Assembly (NCBI GenBank): GCA_027186245.1
Contig: CP114484.1
Coordinates: 9,620,001-9,684,000 of the forward strand
Source: Coriaria nepalensis
Taxonomy: Eukaryota > Streptophyta > Magnoliopsida > Cucurbitales > Coriariaceae
Length of the DNA: 64,000 nt
Direction of reading: 5' to 3'
Shown here: positions 35,241-48,159 of the stretch, piece after piece
Layout of the letters: each line of letters starts with the position of its first letter
Numbering within the stretch: the stretch's first letter is position 1
Notes under the pieces: model-generated
The model's database searches: none
Seen by the model: the letters and a program-made list of their open reading frames with translations, nothing else
What the model was told of the DNA's origin: nothing
Program-made: the position numbers and the translations under genes

Positions 35241-36611
35241 AGCGCCTCAACTTGAACTCGCTAGGATGGGTAGCTAGGATGGGTAGTTGGTGGGAGTGAG
35301 TTGGATCGGAAGTTGATGGGGAGTGTTCACAACCATGAGGGGAATTCCCGTTAGACCAACTAGAGGATTAGATCTTTTGGAGGCAAAGCGGCAGCAATGG
35401 TTGCGGCAAGGGCTGAGGCGGAGGTCTCACTTTCTTTTTCAGACAACGACATGGGAGGTCTCTCTTGTTAGAGTGTCATTGTTCTGATACCATACAAAAG
35501 AAAAATACTTGATTATTTATTAATATGAATAAGATTACATCTTATAGAGCTTTATACAATTAATTACTAACAAGTGGATACATAGTATATTTAAGATGTA
35601 AAGAATCTCAAGAGATTAGGAGGATGAGATACATTATGTTATAGCTACCTCAAGCGTTTCATCTTCCTCTAAAAGGTATTTTAAGGAAATAAATAGTTTG
35701 ATTCAAAAAATTTAATATGATATCAGAGTCAAACTCAATAGAAATGGGCATATTCTGTTTCGTAAAGTGTTTCTTATGTATTATATTACTTGTTAGACTC
35801 TCAGAATAACTAGCCTACATATGGGATGAGTGTTAAAATTGTCTCACATCGTTTAGGGAAAAAAATATCTAATTAATTTATAACTAAAGAGTTTATTCTT
35901 CTTCTAAAAATGTATTTTAACAAAAGAAATAATTAGACTCTAAGGACATCATATGCTGAAGCCAAGGTTTGGTTCCTTGAACTCGGACTTTGCATTTCTT
36001 GGGGACTTGGAGTTAATGGGAGCATGCTTGCCTATTACTACATTTATTTAGACATGACATTTGTATTTAAGTTGGATCAGTATGAACTCACAATTCTCAG
36101 TTGTGTTAGTTATGTTAAATATTCTTTTATTGGGTTTTGGTTCACAGTGGATACATCTTAACAGTGGTTTATATATATATATAAAGATGAAATATTAAAA
36201 ATCTTAAAATAATTATTTTTTTTAAATGAGGTATATATGTCATGTCATGAAAAAAATACCACCATAGTCTTTTAACTAGAAAAATTAATCAAAGTGATTA
36301 AAAAGTTCTATCTTCTTAATGCAATACAAAAAAGTTCACCAAAACTAATTTAGAGATGAATTCTTAAAAATAAAATTATACATGAACTAAAATTTGAAAT
36401 AACCTTATTTGTATACACCAATGAGCTTCGCATGTCATTAACATGGCTAAATCTTTAATGGCCCCTTGGCAAGCGTGCAGTGGGTACCAAGTTTGTACTT
36501 GTTGAGAATCCGTAGTGCAAATTGGTATGATCATTAAGTTTAAACAAAATTTAAATAAGAAGGTTGAGGTGACACACCACTTCTTTATTTACCGATTAAA
36601 TAGTTGATGTG

Positions 36612-36619
36612 GATAGTTG
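36612..36619. repeat. hAT target-site duplication, left
   Basis: GATAGTTG directly before the left terminal repeat; it matches GATAATTG at 39931-39938 in seven of eight bases. Confidence 0.8.
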
Positions 36620-39600
36620 TAGAGGTGTCAAAATGGGCTGCCAGGCCAGGGAAAAAAATAGGCCGAGCTGGGCTTGACCCGTTTTTAAAATGTATGTCCG
36701 AGCCCAGCCCGAAAAGCTCTTTGGGTTTATTTCGAGCCCATCCGGCCTTAAAATGGGTCGGGTTCTACCGGGCCTTACCAGGTCTAAAATAGCCCAACCC
36801 TTTTAAATAAAATATTTGTAATAAATTATTATTAAAGTAAGAGATATTATTTGAGATTATGAGTCATAAGAAAATACTCTTGTTAGTTTACTCTACGGTT
36901 CGAATGGGTCAAATAAATTACACATATATGTAACTAAGAGTCTAAGAGCATCTCAAATAAAGAATAAACTTTTGGTCAAATAAAGACTTCATTGTGTATT
37001 ATTAAATAATGGATCCGTAAAAAAAACCTTTCGGCCTTAAGGAGGAAAAACGGACCTTACAATGAAACCATAAACAAAAACAATAATAATAATAAAAGTT
37101 TGCTAATACATTATAATCTATTATCTATCATCTATTTATTAATGGTGATTGGTCATTGGTGGACTGCAGAACTGCTTCCCGTTGCAGAAGGATCTTCATC
37201 TAAGAACATATTATGAAAATATCCAGCCAAGTCTTCATTATGAGTTGTATGTTGACCTTGATGAGATGCATGCTCCTATCTTCAATAACTCTCCCACCTA
37301 TGCTGAATGCTGATTTAGAAGAAACTGTTGAGACGGAAACAATTAAGACATCTCGTGCAAGTTGTGCTAGTATAGGAAATCGTGTAAAGCTTTTCTTCCA
37401 TCAATCCAAAAGGCATAAAGATTCTAAATAATTTGCACAAGAATCAAAAAATGAGAAATCGGTTTCGAGGTATTTCTGGAGCTACATCCCAGTAAAACTA
37501 GAACTGGAATTGGAATTAGAACCGGAACCGGTAATAAAATTCCAACTATTCCTCTTAGGTCGAGTCTCTTGTTCTCATGTTTGTTGCCGCAAGTAGCTGT
37601 ACTTATTATTATAAAGACCAAACACTTCATATAACTTGTTAGTAGCATTATTAATAGCGGAAAAATAATCAACATTTATAGGTTGACTCATAAATGTAAG
37701 AGTATTTGTTAAACCCTGTAATTTAACCCTAGGATCTAATCTAAAAGCAAAAGTATATAAAATATGAATTTCCTTCCAATATTTTTTAAAATTTGAAACT
37801 ATTTTCTGAACAACTGGTTTAAACACTTCATTATTCTCATATATCTGAAACAAGCTAGTTATTTCAACAAGTGAATACAAAACAAGAGGAGATGTAGGAT
37901 AATAAACACCTGAAAGTCGAACAGTAGAATTATAAAATATTTCTAAAAAATATGTAAATTTTTCAGATATATCTTAATCAGAACTATTCAATATAACAGG
38001 AGGATCACAAGAATTAAAAAAAACACTAATTATTTCTTTATGTGGGAGGGCATTTTTCAACATCAAATATGTGGAATTCCATTTTACCGGCATATCAGTT
38101 CCAAATTTTCGAGACTTCATATTGAATGCCCTACAATATTTTTTAAACTTAGCTATCCTAGAATTCGAACTAGTAATCCAAGATAATACCGTACAAATTT
38201 TATCAACACAATTATTTACCTATTGTTCTTTCATACCTGATTTTACAATGAGATTTATGATGTGACACATGCAACATTGATGTAGGAAGACTCCACCATT
38301 ATATTGGATAAGCTATGATTCAAATAAAGAGACGACCCTTGTGTTTGCTGCAGCATTATCCAAAGTTATGGATATTATACGGCTTTTGATATCAAACTCA
38401 CTTAAGACTTCTATTATTAAATCACATATATATTCAATAGTATGTGCTTCATTTATAACTCCATATCCTATTCATTTTTTAATTTAAAATCCATTCTAAA
38501 TCTAAATAATGAATATCAACACATAAATAGTCTTCTTTAGAACATGCATTCCAAATATCATAAGTTAAGGCAAAAGTTAGATTTAAATCACCACATTGTA
38601 ATTTTAATTCATCACGTTTTTTTTTCTAAAATATATCAGATCTAGTAGTATTTCTACTTGTGCTCTTATATTATTGGGTATATGCTCTTCTAATGTGCTC
38701 TTCTTAATAAACACTATCACCAAAATTAATAGGTAAATCAGTAGCAGTAATAAGTCTAACTAGAGATTCTTTAGTAGCCATTGGATCATAAGTTCACATA
38801 CTAATTGTACTATCAATGTTAAAATTCAGTTGAATTTGATTCATATCTGCACTAACTTGAGCCATGCATTTGTCGTTGTAGCGTTTCAAGTGATTAGTTC
38901 TATTATTTGGACCTGCGACCAAAATACTTTTGCAATACTTGTACATTGCATCATCAATGTCTGCACCTTTCTTATTTTTGTGTGGAACTATGTCGAATAT
39001 ATCCTAAATTCCAGATATTCGCTTATTATGTCTCTTTGTAAGCATTGTATTTGCGACAGTAGCAGTATCAGTATTAGATGAATATGATGGTGGTGGTAGA
39101 TTTAGACCACCTAGTAATATATTAGATTGTGCTGGAACTAATCGTATCGGCGGTGAATTTGAACCGATTTTGACATAAATTTTTTGCTCATACTCATTTA
39201 GAGAGTTAAAGTCATATTGATGATGATCCATTTCCTATAAAGAATTTAAGAGTAAATAATTAATCATAAAAAATATAAATATTAAGTAAAAAAGTAAAGT
39301 ATTAAATATTAAGTATAATAATAAATAATAAACAATAACAATAAGTTTAATTACCTTGGACTTTGGTTTAATTTATGGAAAATAGAGGATTAGGGATTAA
39401 GATTAACTAATAAGGATAAGAGAGATAGCAATAAATAAATATAAGAGAGATAACAATGAATAATAATAAGATATTGAGATTAATGATAAGAAAATTAGGG
39501 ATTATGTAAGAATGAAGATTAATTATAATTTATAATATTAGATAAGAGATTGAGAGATAGTATGTGTGTGAGAAAATGTGAGAAAAAATTAGAATGAAAG

Positions 39601-39930
39601 AGTTGATATTTATAGAGAAAATTCGGGTGAGAGAAAATTTAAAAATTATTTATGTCGGGGGGGGGGGGGGGGGGGAGGGGGGGTGTAAAATAAAAAAAAA
39701 TTTACCCGCTCAAATTTTTAAGCGAGTCTCCTACTTTCAAATTTGAAAGCAGCATGTGCGGTAGGCTGAAAAGCTTATTGCACATGCACCCTACACCGCA
39801 AGCTACAGCCTGCGATGTAGGTAGTGAGCTGGGTCGGCTCTCTGAATTTGGAAATTTGTCCAAGTCTGATCCCATATTTAGGTCAGGCTTTGGGCAGGAC
39901 CAAAAAATCTGGCTCATTTTAACATCTCTA
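36620..39930 (-). mobile_element. hAT-superfamily DNA transposon, inactive
   Basis: A 3.3-kb element with terminal inverted repeats. The left end TAGAGGTGTCAAAATGGGCT and the reverse complement of the right end, TAGAGATGTTAAAATGAGCC, agree in 16 of 20 bases. The flanking 8-bp duplication (seven of eight) is the hAT signature. GC-rich subterminal sequence with GGGC/GCCC phrases follows at both ends (about 36635-36800 and 39710-39920). The inside carries a minus-strand transposase with stops. It inserted into the CTNIP-like array: sequence that is continuous in other units (about 45870-46070 and 47610-47790) resumes after the element at about 40000. A run of 19 G at 39657-39675 sits near the right end. 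Confidence 0.9.
37190..39231 (-). pseudogene. hAT transposase, multiply broken
   Basis: Fragments appear in the expected order from 39231 downward. First is an N-terminal stretch beginning MDHHQYDFNSLNEYEQ, then a degenerate BED-type zinc finger near 38840-38960 (KGADIDDAMYKYC...NRTNHLKRYNDKC). A block ITLDNAAANTRVVSLF follows near 38330-38400, then CCMCHIINLIVKSGMKEQ near 38220-38280. A 101-codon open piece with FRLDPRVKLQGL covers 37575-37880. Last, near 37278-37315, is the hAT dimerisation signature SAFSIGGRVIED. In-frame stops and frame changes separate the pieces, so no functional transposase is encoded. Confidence 0.85.
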
Positions 39931-39938
39931 GATAATTG
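39931..39938. repeat. hAT target-site duplication, right
   Basis: GATAATTG directly after the right terminal repeat; partner of 36612-36619 with one mismatch. Confidence 0.8.
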
Positions 39939-41479
39939 CCACTCATCTCACTTTATTCATGTTTTGTCAAAGTCTAGTCTATCTATAACTACATGTACCG
40001 TAGCATCCAAAAAATAGAAAACTTGGAATAATACTTAATAATAAATATCAAGTCACTTTAGTAATTACTAATTAATTTTGAATTAAAATCCAAGACATTA
40101 TGCTATCTGAGTAAATATGATATTAAAATAGAGATTTTAATTTAAATTATGTTGCTTCCTTAATTGTTATTTTCACTTAGCAATATTTTTGACTCTCATT
40201 TCTTATATCAAGAGTTTGTATATGAAAAAATGTTAGCTAATAGTAATTTTAATATAAATTGTTGGACTCTTTATAATCAATTCGAACTCTTAATACTAAT
40301 GATAATTTAATATAATATCAAAATTATATCAATATATAATAAATTAATCACTACATATACTTTATATCTCCCATACAAAAATCCATATGTAGGTTTATTA
40401 TCAGGCTATACGTGTTTCGCCATACCCATTACCAATTCATTTTAAATCGTAAGTTTACACTTTTGTATGACTCTTCAAATTAGTCGGCACTCGTGGACAT
40501 CCCCAGATCATCCAAAAACAAATAATTATAAGCTAAGTCTTTTACATTAGAGCCTCCATACACACAAACTAGTTTTAAATTTTATTTGCTTTTGATAATT
40601 TCATACTATTTTAATAGTTAATCTTGATTTTTATGACATGTTTGATTCAATTATTTAGTCTACTCTTTGATTCAAAGATTGATTAAGTGGGAATGAAAAT
40701 TCATTCTCATCGAAATGAAAAAAATCATTCCCACTTAAATAAAAAAAATCATTCATTCATTCTTATCAAAACGAGTATCTTTAGTGAGAATCATTTTAAC
40801 AATTCATTTACATGAAATATTTTACGTATTTTTTAAATCTTATTATTATACTAGAATAATTTTTAAAATTTCTTAAATCTTAAAATATTATGTTTTTTAT
40901 TCATTTTTCTAATTCTCATTCTCATTTTTTATGTAACAAAAAAGATATAAATAAAATTTATTATTCTCATTCTCCTTTTCTCAGGAAATCAAACCAAACG
41001 TGCCCTTAATCTCTCACAATTTAGTACTTATAGAATTGAAACATTGTTTAGTTAATGCAACTTATATATTAAGTATCCATGTAATTGAAACACTAATTAC
41101 GTGTCATTCTGAATAAGTAAATCGGGTCCTGAACGATAATTTAATGTTGTGTATTATGAGTGAGTTCATAAAATAATCATTTAAGAGGGGAAAAAAAAAA
41201 AACTCAAGCTTAATAAATTTACACAACACGTAATGAAAAATTTATTAGATACAAAATTTAAGAGCGTGATCAAATTCTTATCTAACCCAAATAATTGATT
41301 TTACTATATCCAAATATATATAATAAAACAAGACAAAATCTTAGATAGGTTTTCTTATCGAAAAAATGAATAATCATGCATTTCCATGCATTGCACAAGA
41401 ATTTTTCTCCATATTATATTAACTATTTAAAAATAGCAATATATAATATATAAATTACATGTTCCTTTTTTTAAGTTCA
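39939..41479. other. Continuation of duplicated array flank
   Basis: No gene. About 40000-40110 resembles 45945-46070 and 47700-47790. About 41020-41140 resembles 43850-43980 and 46170-46250 (shared phrase TATTAAGTATCCATGTA). These are flanks of the peptide-gene duplication units. The remainder is AT-rich. Confidence 0.55.
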
Positions 41480-41521
41480 TTATGTTTCAATGACAACCAA
41501 AAGTATATTCAAGAACTTCAT
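41480..41521 (-). pseudogene. Truncated CTNIP-like gene remnant
   Basis: Read on the minus strand, the frame begins MKFLNILLVVI, matching the signal peptide start of the sister genes, then ends after 13 codons (ET, stop) in unrelated AT-rich sequence. The upstream promoter segment with TATAAATA (41636-41643) and the GTAGCGAGG phrase is still recognisable. Everything downstream of the signal peptide, including the peptide core, is gone. Confidence 0.8.
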
Positions 41522-44477
41522 TTTTGTGGGTATGATCGTATAATGTAGATGGAACAATTTATAAATAAGTAGAATGGAACAATTTATGAGTTTGTATATA
41601 AAATGGAACAATATATGGATTAATGCAAATAGGTCTATTTATATGTAGCGAGGGGCTTGCCAGGACTATAGACCATGGAGGAATCAAAATTCTATGAAAG
41701 GGAAATAAGTAATGATTTGAACGGGTCAGAAAGTAAGAAATTTGTACGTGTTTTTTAAAAGGAGTTTTTGCCTTGATGCATAAATGGGTTAATGGAAACA
41801 TATTTCGGATTCACAACAGTAATTTTTGTACCTGGCCGAAGCACTTTAAAACAATCGTTCGATGCATGATATTCTAAAACGTTGATACACAATAAGATAT
41901 TGAGTTTACATCGTTCGATGCATGATATTCTGAAGACGGCTCGCTGTAAGATTGTCCCCGTTCAAAATATAACTCCCCGATTGTGGGTTGAGCCTTTGAC
42001 TTGGACTAGAGTCGTGTCTTGAATATTCCATTTAACAAGTACGGAATGACTTAGAAGGTGTTTGTTTTGTGCCTCACGACATGTTGTCAGATGACCAGTA
42101 ATCATTTTGCTCACTTTGAAACGTCGGGTCTAGGTAATCAAGTTGAAAAAGTGCAGTATATGAGAGGCAAGATGTATTTTCATTAATTTGAAGATTTTTT
42201 TTATAAATATGAGAATTAACCCAAAAAAAAAAAAAGTTCGGTCATATGATTAGCTAATATTTTATAAAACCGACTTTCTAAATAAAAAAGGAACGAATGG
42301 ATATATAAGAGTGGTAATTTGAAAATTTGAGTATTAAAAGGGTTTGAAGTATGGAAGATTATTTTAGTTGAGAAATATATATTTTTTACTGATACATTAG
42401 AAATCATCTTTAATACTATTTATGTTTATTATCCTAGATCAGTCATTCAATATTTATAAAAGATGAGACGGATATAAAACTATTTTTATTTAATATATGT
42501 TTGAGTAATCCATTTTCATTATATATTATTTTAATTCCGAAAGAGAGAAGTGTTGTGTCTGTTCAAAAGCGACGTCACGTACTTGATCTTGGTATTAACA
42601 AAAATGAGAATTTTATGAGTTATGTTGATAATAATGATGAATATTAAAATTAAGGTCTGAATCTGAATGTGAACCGATGTGTTAATTCCGAAATTGAGAT
42701 TGAGGATGATGAAGAAAATGAGGATGAGATAGAAGATGATGAGGATGAGATAGAAGATGATGAGGATGAGAGAGAAGATGAAGACGACAGGTTTAGAAGA
42801 ACGAACGTAGAATATGATAATTATCATAACAATGAAATAATTCTCAAGTTTCATTTCTATGAGAGTGATTTCTTTGATACAGTAGTACTTATATCTGATA
42901 TTTTATCTCTTTCAGATAATACGGTTGCTCCTGATTTTTTACTGCATAATATTCAATAACTGGAAAATGAAGACGGGTGTAGTAATATACTCCCTTTTAC
43001 TTGTTCACAAGGGAGCAAATATGAGTTTTATTGTACTCAGTTCTTTGATTCAAAGAATGATCTAAAGATGCGTCTGTAGATGCATGCGATCTAACAGAAT
43101 TTTGAATTCAAGATAAAGAAGTTAGATAAGACTACATATATAATTGGTTGAGTATATTTAAATTGCAAGTGGATGCTCTGAGCTATATGTAAGAAAGATT
43201 ATCAACTTTTCTAAATTCGTACTTATAATGACCAACATACTTATATTAAAAGAGAGAATGGGAGAAAGAATGAGAACAAAGGAGAGGGGCTAACAAAAAC
43301 AACAAGAAAACGAGCCATAAGAGAAAGGGGAAGGAGATCATTTGTGTGAAACCCTTTAGTGACAAGTGCTAAGATATCACCGAGAGCTTCAATCTGGGGA
43401 GCGAGGAAGGTCGCAAATCGAGGGACGAGTGATATCCGAAAGGGTCAAGACATATACGTTTAAAATCACGCCATACATGAAGGGAAGTAGGGTTGAGCAA
43501 AAAATCTATGGATAGCAGATATCCACAAATACAGAGTGAATAGCGGACGATAAATATTTTCAAAACAAGCAAAACAAAACAAAAAACACATTTTTTTCTT
43601 TTTCCGACTTTTCCTCTCCATTCCCGAAGCTGCTGCTGCCCTTCCCTAAGCTCTCCTCCTCTCCACTCAAGTCTTCCCTTGTCAGCGCCACACAGACTGC
43701 CGGCCGACCACTCCCTCTCGTTATTTCAGTCCCCATATATAAATATATATTTGGAGTCTCATTATAGTCTATAAATAATGAATGGTCGTATAAAATTTAA
43801 GATCAAATTTAACTTCCAACTAGTTTAATAGTTAGTTTTGCCTCTTATCTCTCAATTTAGTACTTGTAGCATTGAAACATTGTTTAAGAAAGGTAACTTA
43901 TATTAAGTATCCATGTAGTTGAAAGATTAATTACTTGTGCATTGTGATTAAGTAACAAGGTCATGATTGATAATTTTGTGCGTATTAAGGAAATTTTTTT
44001 GGATGAACCGTATTTATGGTAAATCGATTTATCTTAACTATATATATAATATTTCTACTATCACAATTCACAATATATATCATATCAACTTTCAACATAA
44101 TTGAAATGAATCATTTTACCATAAACACGACTTCGATAGATATGAGCTCATTATTATCAATATAAAGATTTCATAGAGCCAGGAGGCATGCACGACCAAT
44201 ATCATTATAAGGATTTCATTTTAAGAAAAACGTATAAAAAACAAAACAACTCCCTTTATTCTTATTTTTCGTAACAACTAAGACGTACAGTTCAGTGAAG
44301 AGCAATGGTTAACCACATGAACGAGATCGACTCATTACAAGAACATCATCAGAAAAAAGAAAAAGAAAAAAAAATTGAAGCGTTAATAAATTAAGCTAAT
44401 TATAAGAGTCAACAAATCTTTTAAATCATCCCATTATAATCATATCTCAAATTTGAAAACCTAATCTCTTTAATTTA
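41522..44477. other. Array flanks, AT-rich DNA and an acidic low-complexity frame
   Basis: 41930-42060 is similar to 53700-53830 (shared phrase TCTTGAATATTCCATTT) and marks upstream flanks of two array units. At 42690-42790 a GAGGATGA-type reiteration gives a 96-codon frame (42669-42959) rich in Asp/Glu, without a domain; I do not accept it as a gene. 43600-43740 is a short GC-richer patch without homology. Confidence 0.4.
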
Positions 44478-44723
44478 TTAATTGTAAGCCATGAGTACCC
44501 TAGAAAACTTCCTCGAGCCAATCGGTGAAGGGATATTAGTATCCTGATTAGAGCCGCTGGGCGGGACCTTCGACAGGACTGACTCGAGCAATAGTTCTTT
44601 GCTCATTACTTTTTTTCCCTCGTTTCCACCGTTGATCAAGATTCTAGCAGCATCACAAGGATTCTTGGAAATGACAAGAGCAAGGATGGTCATGACAACC
44701 AAAATCAATTTCAGGAACTTCAT
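44478..44723 (-). CDS. CTNIP-like secreted peptide precursor, cysteine-less variant (copy 2)
   Basis: 81 residues. The signal peptide MKFLKLILVVMTILALVIS and propeptide ARILINGGNEGKKVMSKELL are nearly the same as in copies 1 and 4, followed by the core SGSNQDTNIPSP, in which Asp stands at the first cysteine position. After IGSRKFS it jumps to RVLMAYN. Compared with copy 4 this is an in-frame internal deletion of roughly 55 bases that fuses the two ends of the tail. A cysteine inside the signal region (KNPCDAA) is not the family cysteine. The conserved TATA box lies at 44831-44838. Confidence 0.75.
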   Translation of the reverse strand: MKFLKLILVVMTILALVISKNPCDAARILINGGNEGKKVMSKELLLESVLSKVPPSGSNQDTNIPSPIGSRKFSRVLMAYN

Positions 44724-46670
44724 TTTGGAGGTATGAAGTTATAAATTAAATAGAACAATATTTTATGAATTAGTATATAAAATGGAAGAGAATAGATTGA
44801 GGCGTGATTAAGGATTAATGCAGATAGGGGTATTTATATGTATCGAGGGGGGAGAACTTTAGACTATGGAGGAATCAAAATTCTAAGAAATGGAAATTAA
44901 AATTTGCACACGCTCTGGACTCTTAACTAATGACAACTTGAACGAGTCAGAAATTAAGAAATTGGTAAGTGTTTAAAGAAACTGAGTTTATGCCTTGACG
45001 CATGAATGGGTCTATACATGCATATATTGAATATTGTATGCATATAGTGATCTGGGATTGCAGCTTGTCTGGATTATGAATGAAGCAACTTCTATGACTT
45101 GGAAAAATATTTGAGGTTTTAAGGACTTGAATTGGTCAAATGCATTTGTATGATTTTGTGATTTTTTTCTAGTCCTAAACATTTAATTAGTAAGATTCAA
45201 AAGTAGATCAGTCGTTGAGTCGTGAAGATATATAATATCAAAAAATTGAATACTATTTGGTTGTGAATTTAGGCTTTCGAGAATATGAAAGATAAATGGG
45301 AAAAAGGGAACATCATGTGTTGAAGCCAAGGTTTGGAACCCCTGGACCTCAAACTTAGAATATCTTAGAGACTTGGAGTTGGAGCATCCTTGCCTGTTAC
45401 TGTAGTTATTTAGACCTGACTCATTTGTACAAGGGTCAAGTCAGTATGAAGTTACAATTCTCGGTGTGTTTTGGTTTTGTCAAATATTTTTTCATTTGGT
45501 TTTCGGTAGATGCATCCTGAAATTAGGTGAAGTTGCTAGTTTAGTCTCCATAATAAATTGTTTACAAATAATAACAATATTTAATAAGAGAAAATTTGAG
45601 AAACAAAATAAGGTATAGGAATGAAATATTAAAAAAATTTAAATAATTATTTTTTAATGACGTAATATATTATGTCAACGCAAAAAATATTACGTGAGTC
45701 CCTTTGTCGGAAAAACTTATGGGAGTGACTAAAATATTTCATTAATTTTAACAATCCTAGAGACTAAAAAGTTCATGGAAATTAGTCTATAGATGAATTC
45801 GTAAAACCGGAACTATAACAATGATTAAAAAGAGAATTAACCCTACATGTATTTACAATTGAGCAATGGATGTCATTAATATCGGCTAAATATTTAATAG
45901 CCAATGGGCGGTCAGGCAGCGGGTCAGAAATTTGTACTTATTGAAATACCGTAGTATCAAAAAAATAATATATCTAAAATAATATTTAATAAAAAAGATA
46001 AGTCACTTAAGTAATTGCTAATTAATTTAAATTGAAATCTTAAATTTCCATATGATATTGGAGAAGATAAGATATCATAGAGAAGACATCAATTCAAACA
46101 GCATTGTCTTCCTAATTGTTAATTTCACGTACAATATTTTTAACCCTAACTTCTTATATTAGACGTCTATACGTTATATTAAGTATCCAAATAATTGCAA
46201 CTGTAATTACTTGTGCATTCTGAATAAGTAATCGGGTCATGAACGATAATAAGGAAGAATTTAATATATAGATCTTATTTTAAAATCTAATAAATAAGAA
46301 AATATAATCTATAATTTTTATATTTCTCCGTAATTGCAGCCTGTAACTCGCAAGCACCAAACAATGCATGAGCCATGAGGCATGCACGATCAATATCATT
46401 ATAAAGAATTGATTTTTAAAGAAAAATAAATAAATAACTCCCTTTATTTTTTATTTTCGTAATACGTACAGTTCAGTGAAGAACAATGGTCAATCACATG
46501 CACGAGATTGACTCATTACAAGAACATTAAAAAGAAACATCAAAGACATAATTTGAGGCGTACGTTAGTAAATTAAGGTAGGTATATGTGTTTTATTCTC
46601 CCTTTACTTTCAATCAACAGATAATCTTTTAATCATTTCTCGAATGTGCAAATCTAATCACTTGAATTTC

Positions 46671-46955
46671 TTAATTTTTAGTTACGAGTACTCCAGATGG
46701 AGCCTGGACTTCTGAATACGTTTTGGGACGAGAGGTAGCTTCCTTCAATCTTCTCGGTGAAGGGATGTAGGTGTCCCGATTAGAGCCACTTTGTGGGACA
46801 TCAGACCGGACTGACTCTAATAACAGTTCTTTGCTCATTACTTTATTTCCTTTGTCTCCAACGTTGATCAAGATTCTAGCAGAATCACTAGGATGCTTGG
46901 AAATGACAAGAGCAAGGATGGTTATGACAACCAAAACCAGTTTCAGGAACTTCAT
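46671..46955 (-). CDS. CTNIP-like secreted peptide precursor, cysteine-less variant (copy 3)
   Basis: 94 residues from ATG 46955; twelve extra codons upstream are open but are not shared by sister copies. The signal peptide is MKFLKLVLVVITILALVIS, with propeptide ARILINVGDKGNKVMSKELL. The core is SGSNRDTYIPSP: besides the lost cysteine, the Asn of TNIP is Tyr, making this the most changed core of the array. The long tail, containing TSRPKTYSEVQ and ending SGVLVTKN, is kept, as in copy 4. It lies only 2.2 kb from copy 2, the tightest pair, with the conserved TATA box at 47109-47116. Confidence 0.72.
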   Translation of the reverse strand: MKFLKLVLVVITILALVISKHPSDSARILINVGDKGNKVMSKELLLESVRSDVPQSGSNRDTYIPSPRRLKEATSRPKTYSEVQAPSGVLVTKN

Positions 46956-47119
46956 TTTTGTGGGTATGAACATATAAATGAAATGGAACAATCTATGAAT
47001 TAGTATAAACTATAAATATATAAGTAATAATGGAACAATTTCTGAACAATTATATAAAAGTGAAAGGAGAATAGATTGAGGCATGAAATAGATTAATGCA
47101 GATATGGCTATTTATATTT

Positions 47120-48159
47120 GCTTGTGTCAGTGTGAATGAAGCAACTTCTATGACTTGGAAAAATATTTGAGGTTTTAAGGACTTGAATAGGTCAAATGTA
47201 AAAAAAAAAAAAAAAGTATGATTTTCTGATTTTTTTTTTCTTTTTTTTTTCCCTTCTAGTCCTAAAGTGCTTAATTAGTCTGATTCAAAAGTAGAGTCAG
47301 TGAGTCATGAAGACAATAATTTCAAAAAAAAAAAAAATGCCGAAGTTTGGTTCCTTAATCCAAGACTTTGCATTTCATTGAGATTTGGAGTTGGCGCATT
47401 CTTGGGTGTTACTGCATTTATTTAGACCTGATTTAGTTATATTCGAGTTAGGTCTATGTGAATCTACAATTCTAAGTGAGATTTAGCTCTGTTAAATATT
47501 TATTCATTAGGATTTGGTCGACAGTAGATCCATCCTGAAATTAGGAGATATTGTTAGATTAGTTTCCATATATTGTTTATAGAAATTAGTTTTCAAGCGA
47601 TATAATTATATTGGATGTCGTTAATATGGACTAAATCTTAAACGACCAATGGGTGGGCGAGCGACAGGGAAGGTCTCAAGTTTATACTTATTAAGAACCA
47701 TCGTAGTATCCAAAAAATAAGACCTGAAATAACACTTTAGTAACTGTCAATTAATTTTGAATCAAAATCCTATATTTTCATATAGTATTAGAGTAGATAT
47801 GTGTTGATGCTCAGATTTTGGTGCAACCATATCCAGGAACTAGTAATATGTCCGCTAGTTCAAGAAATCCTCTTATATACATAAAATAAGTATGATTCAA
47901 GTTTACATTCGGCGCAACTCTTTTGATGGTTAAATTAGCTAAAAAAAATTTCTCAGACACTTGATGAACGGTACATATTTTTCTTAGTGTCAAAAAGTAT
48001 GTAATCTTTACTAGGATCAGGGTTTTGTTACTTATAATACTTCACTAAAGATGAAGATCTTATTTACTTTACACATAACACATTCCCAATAGTGGTGCAT
48101 ATTGACATCCTTAGTGCTTCATTCACTCTGTCCATTGACACAAATATAAATTTTCTCCC
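47120..48159. other. Upstream flank of array copy 3
   Basis: Shares GAAGCAACTTCTATGACTTG and later phrases with the flanks of copies 1 and 2. It holds A and T homopolymers near 47200-47250 and 47325-47337. No gene seen. Confidence 0.5.

Noticed and set aside
36604..36792. 62-codon plus-strand frame
   Set aside because: It lies across the hAT terminal repeat and GC-rich subterminal sequence, so it is not a gene.
42669..42959. Asp/Glu-rich 96-codon frame
   Set aside because: Made by a GAGGATGA-type low-complexity repeat; no domain, leader or splice context.
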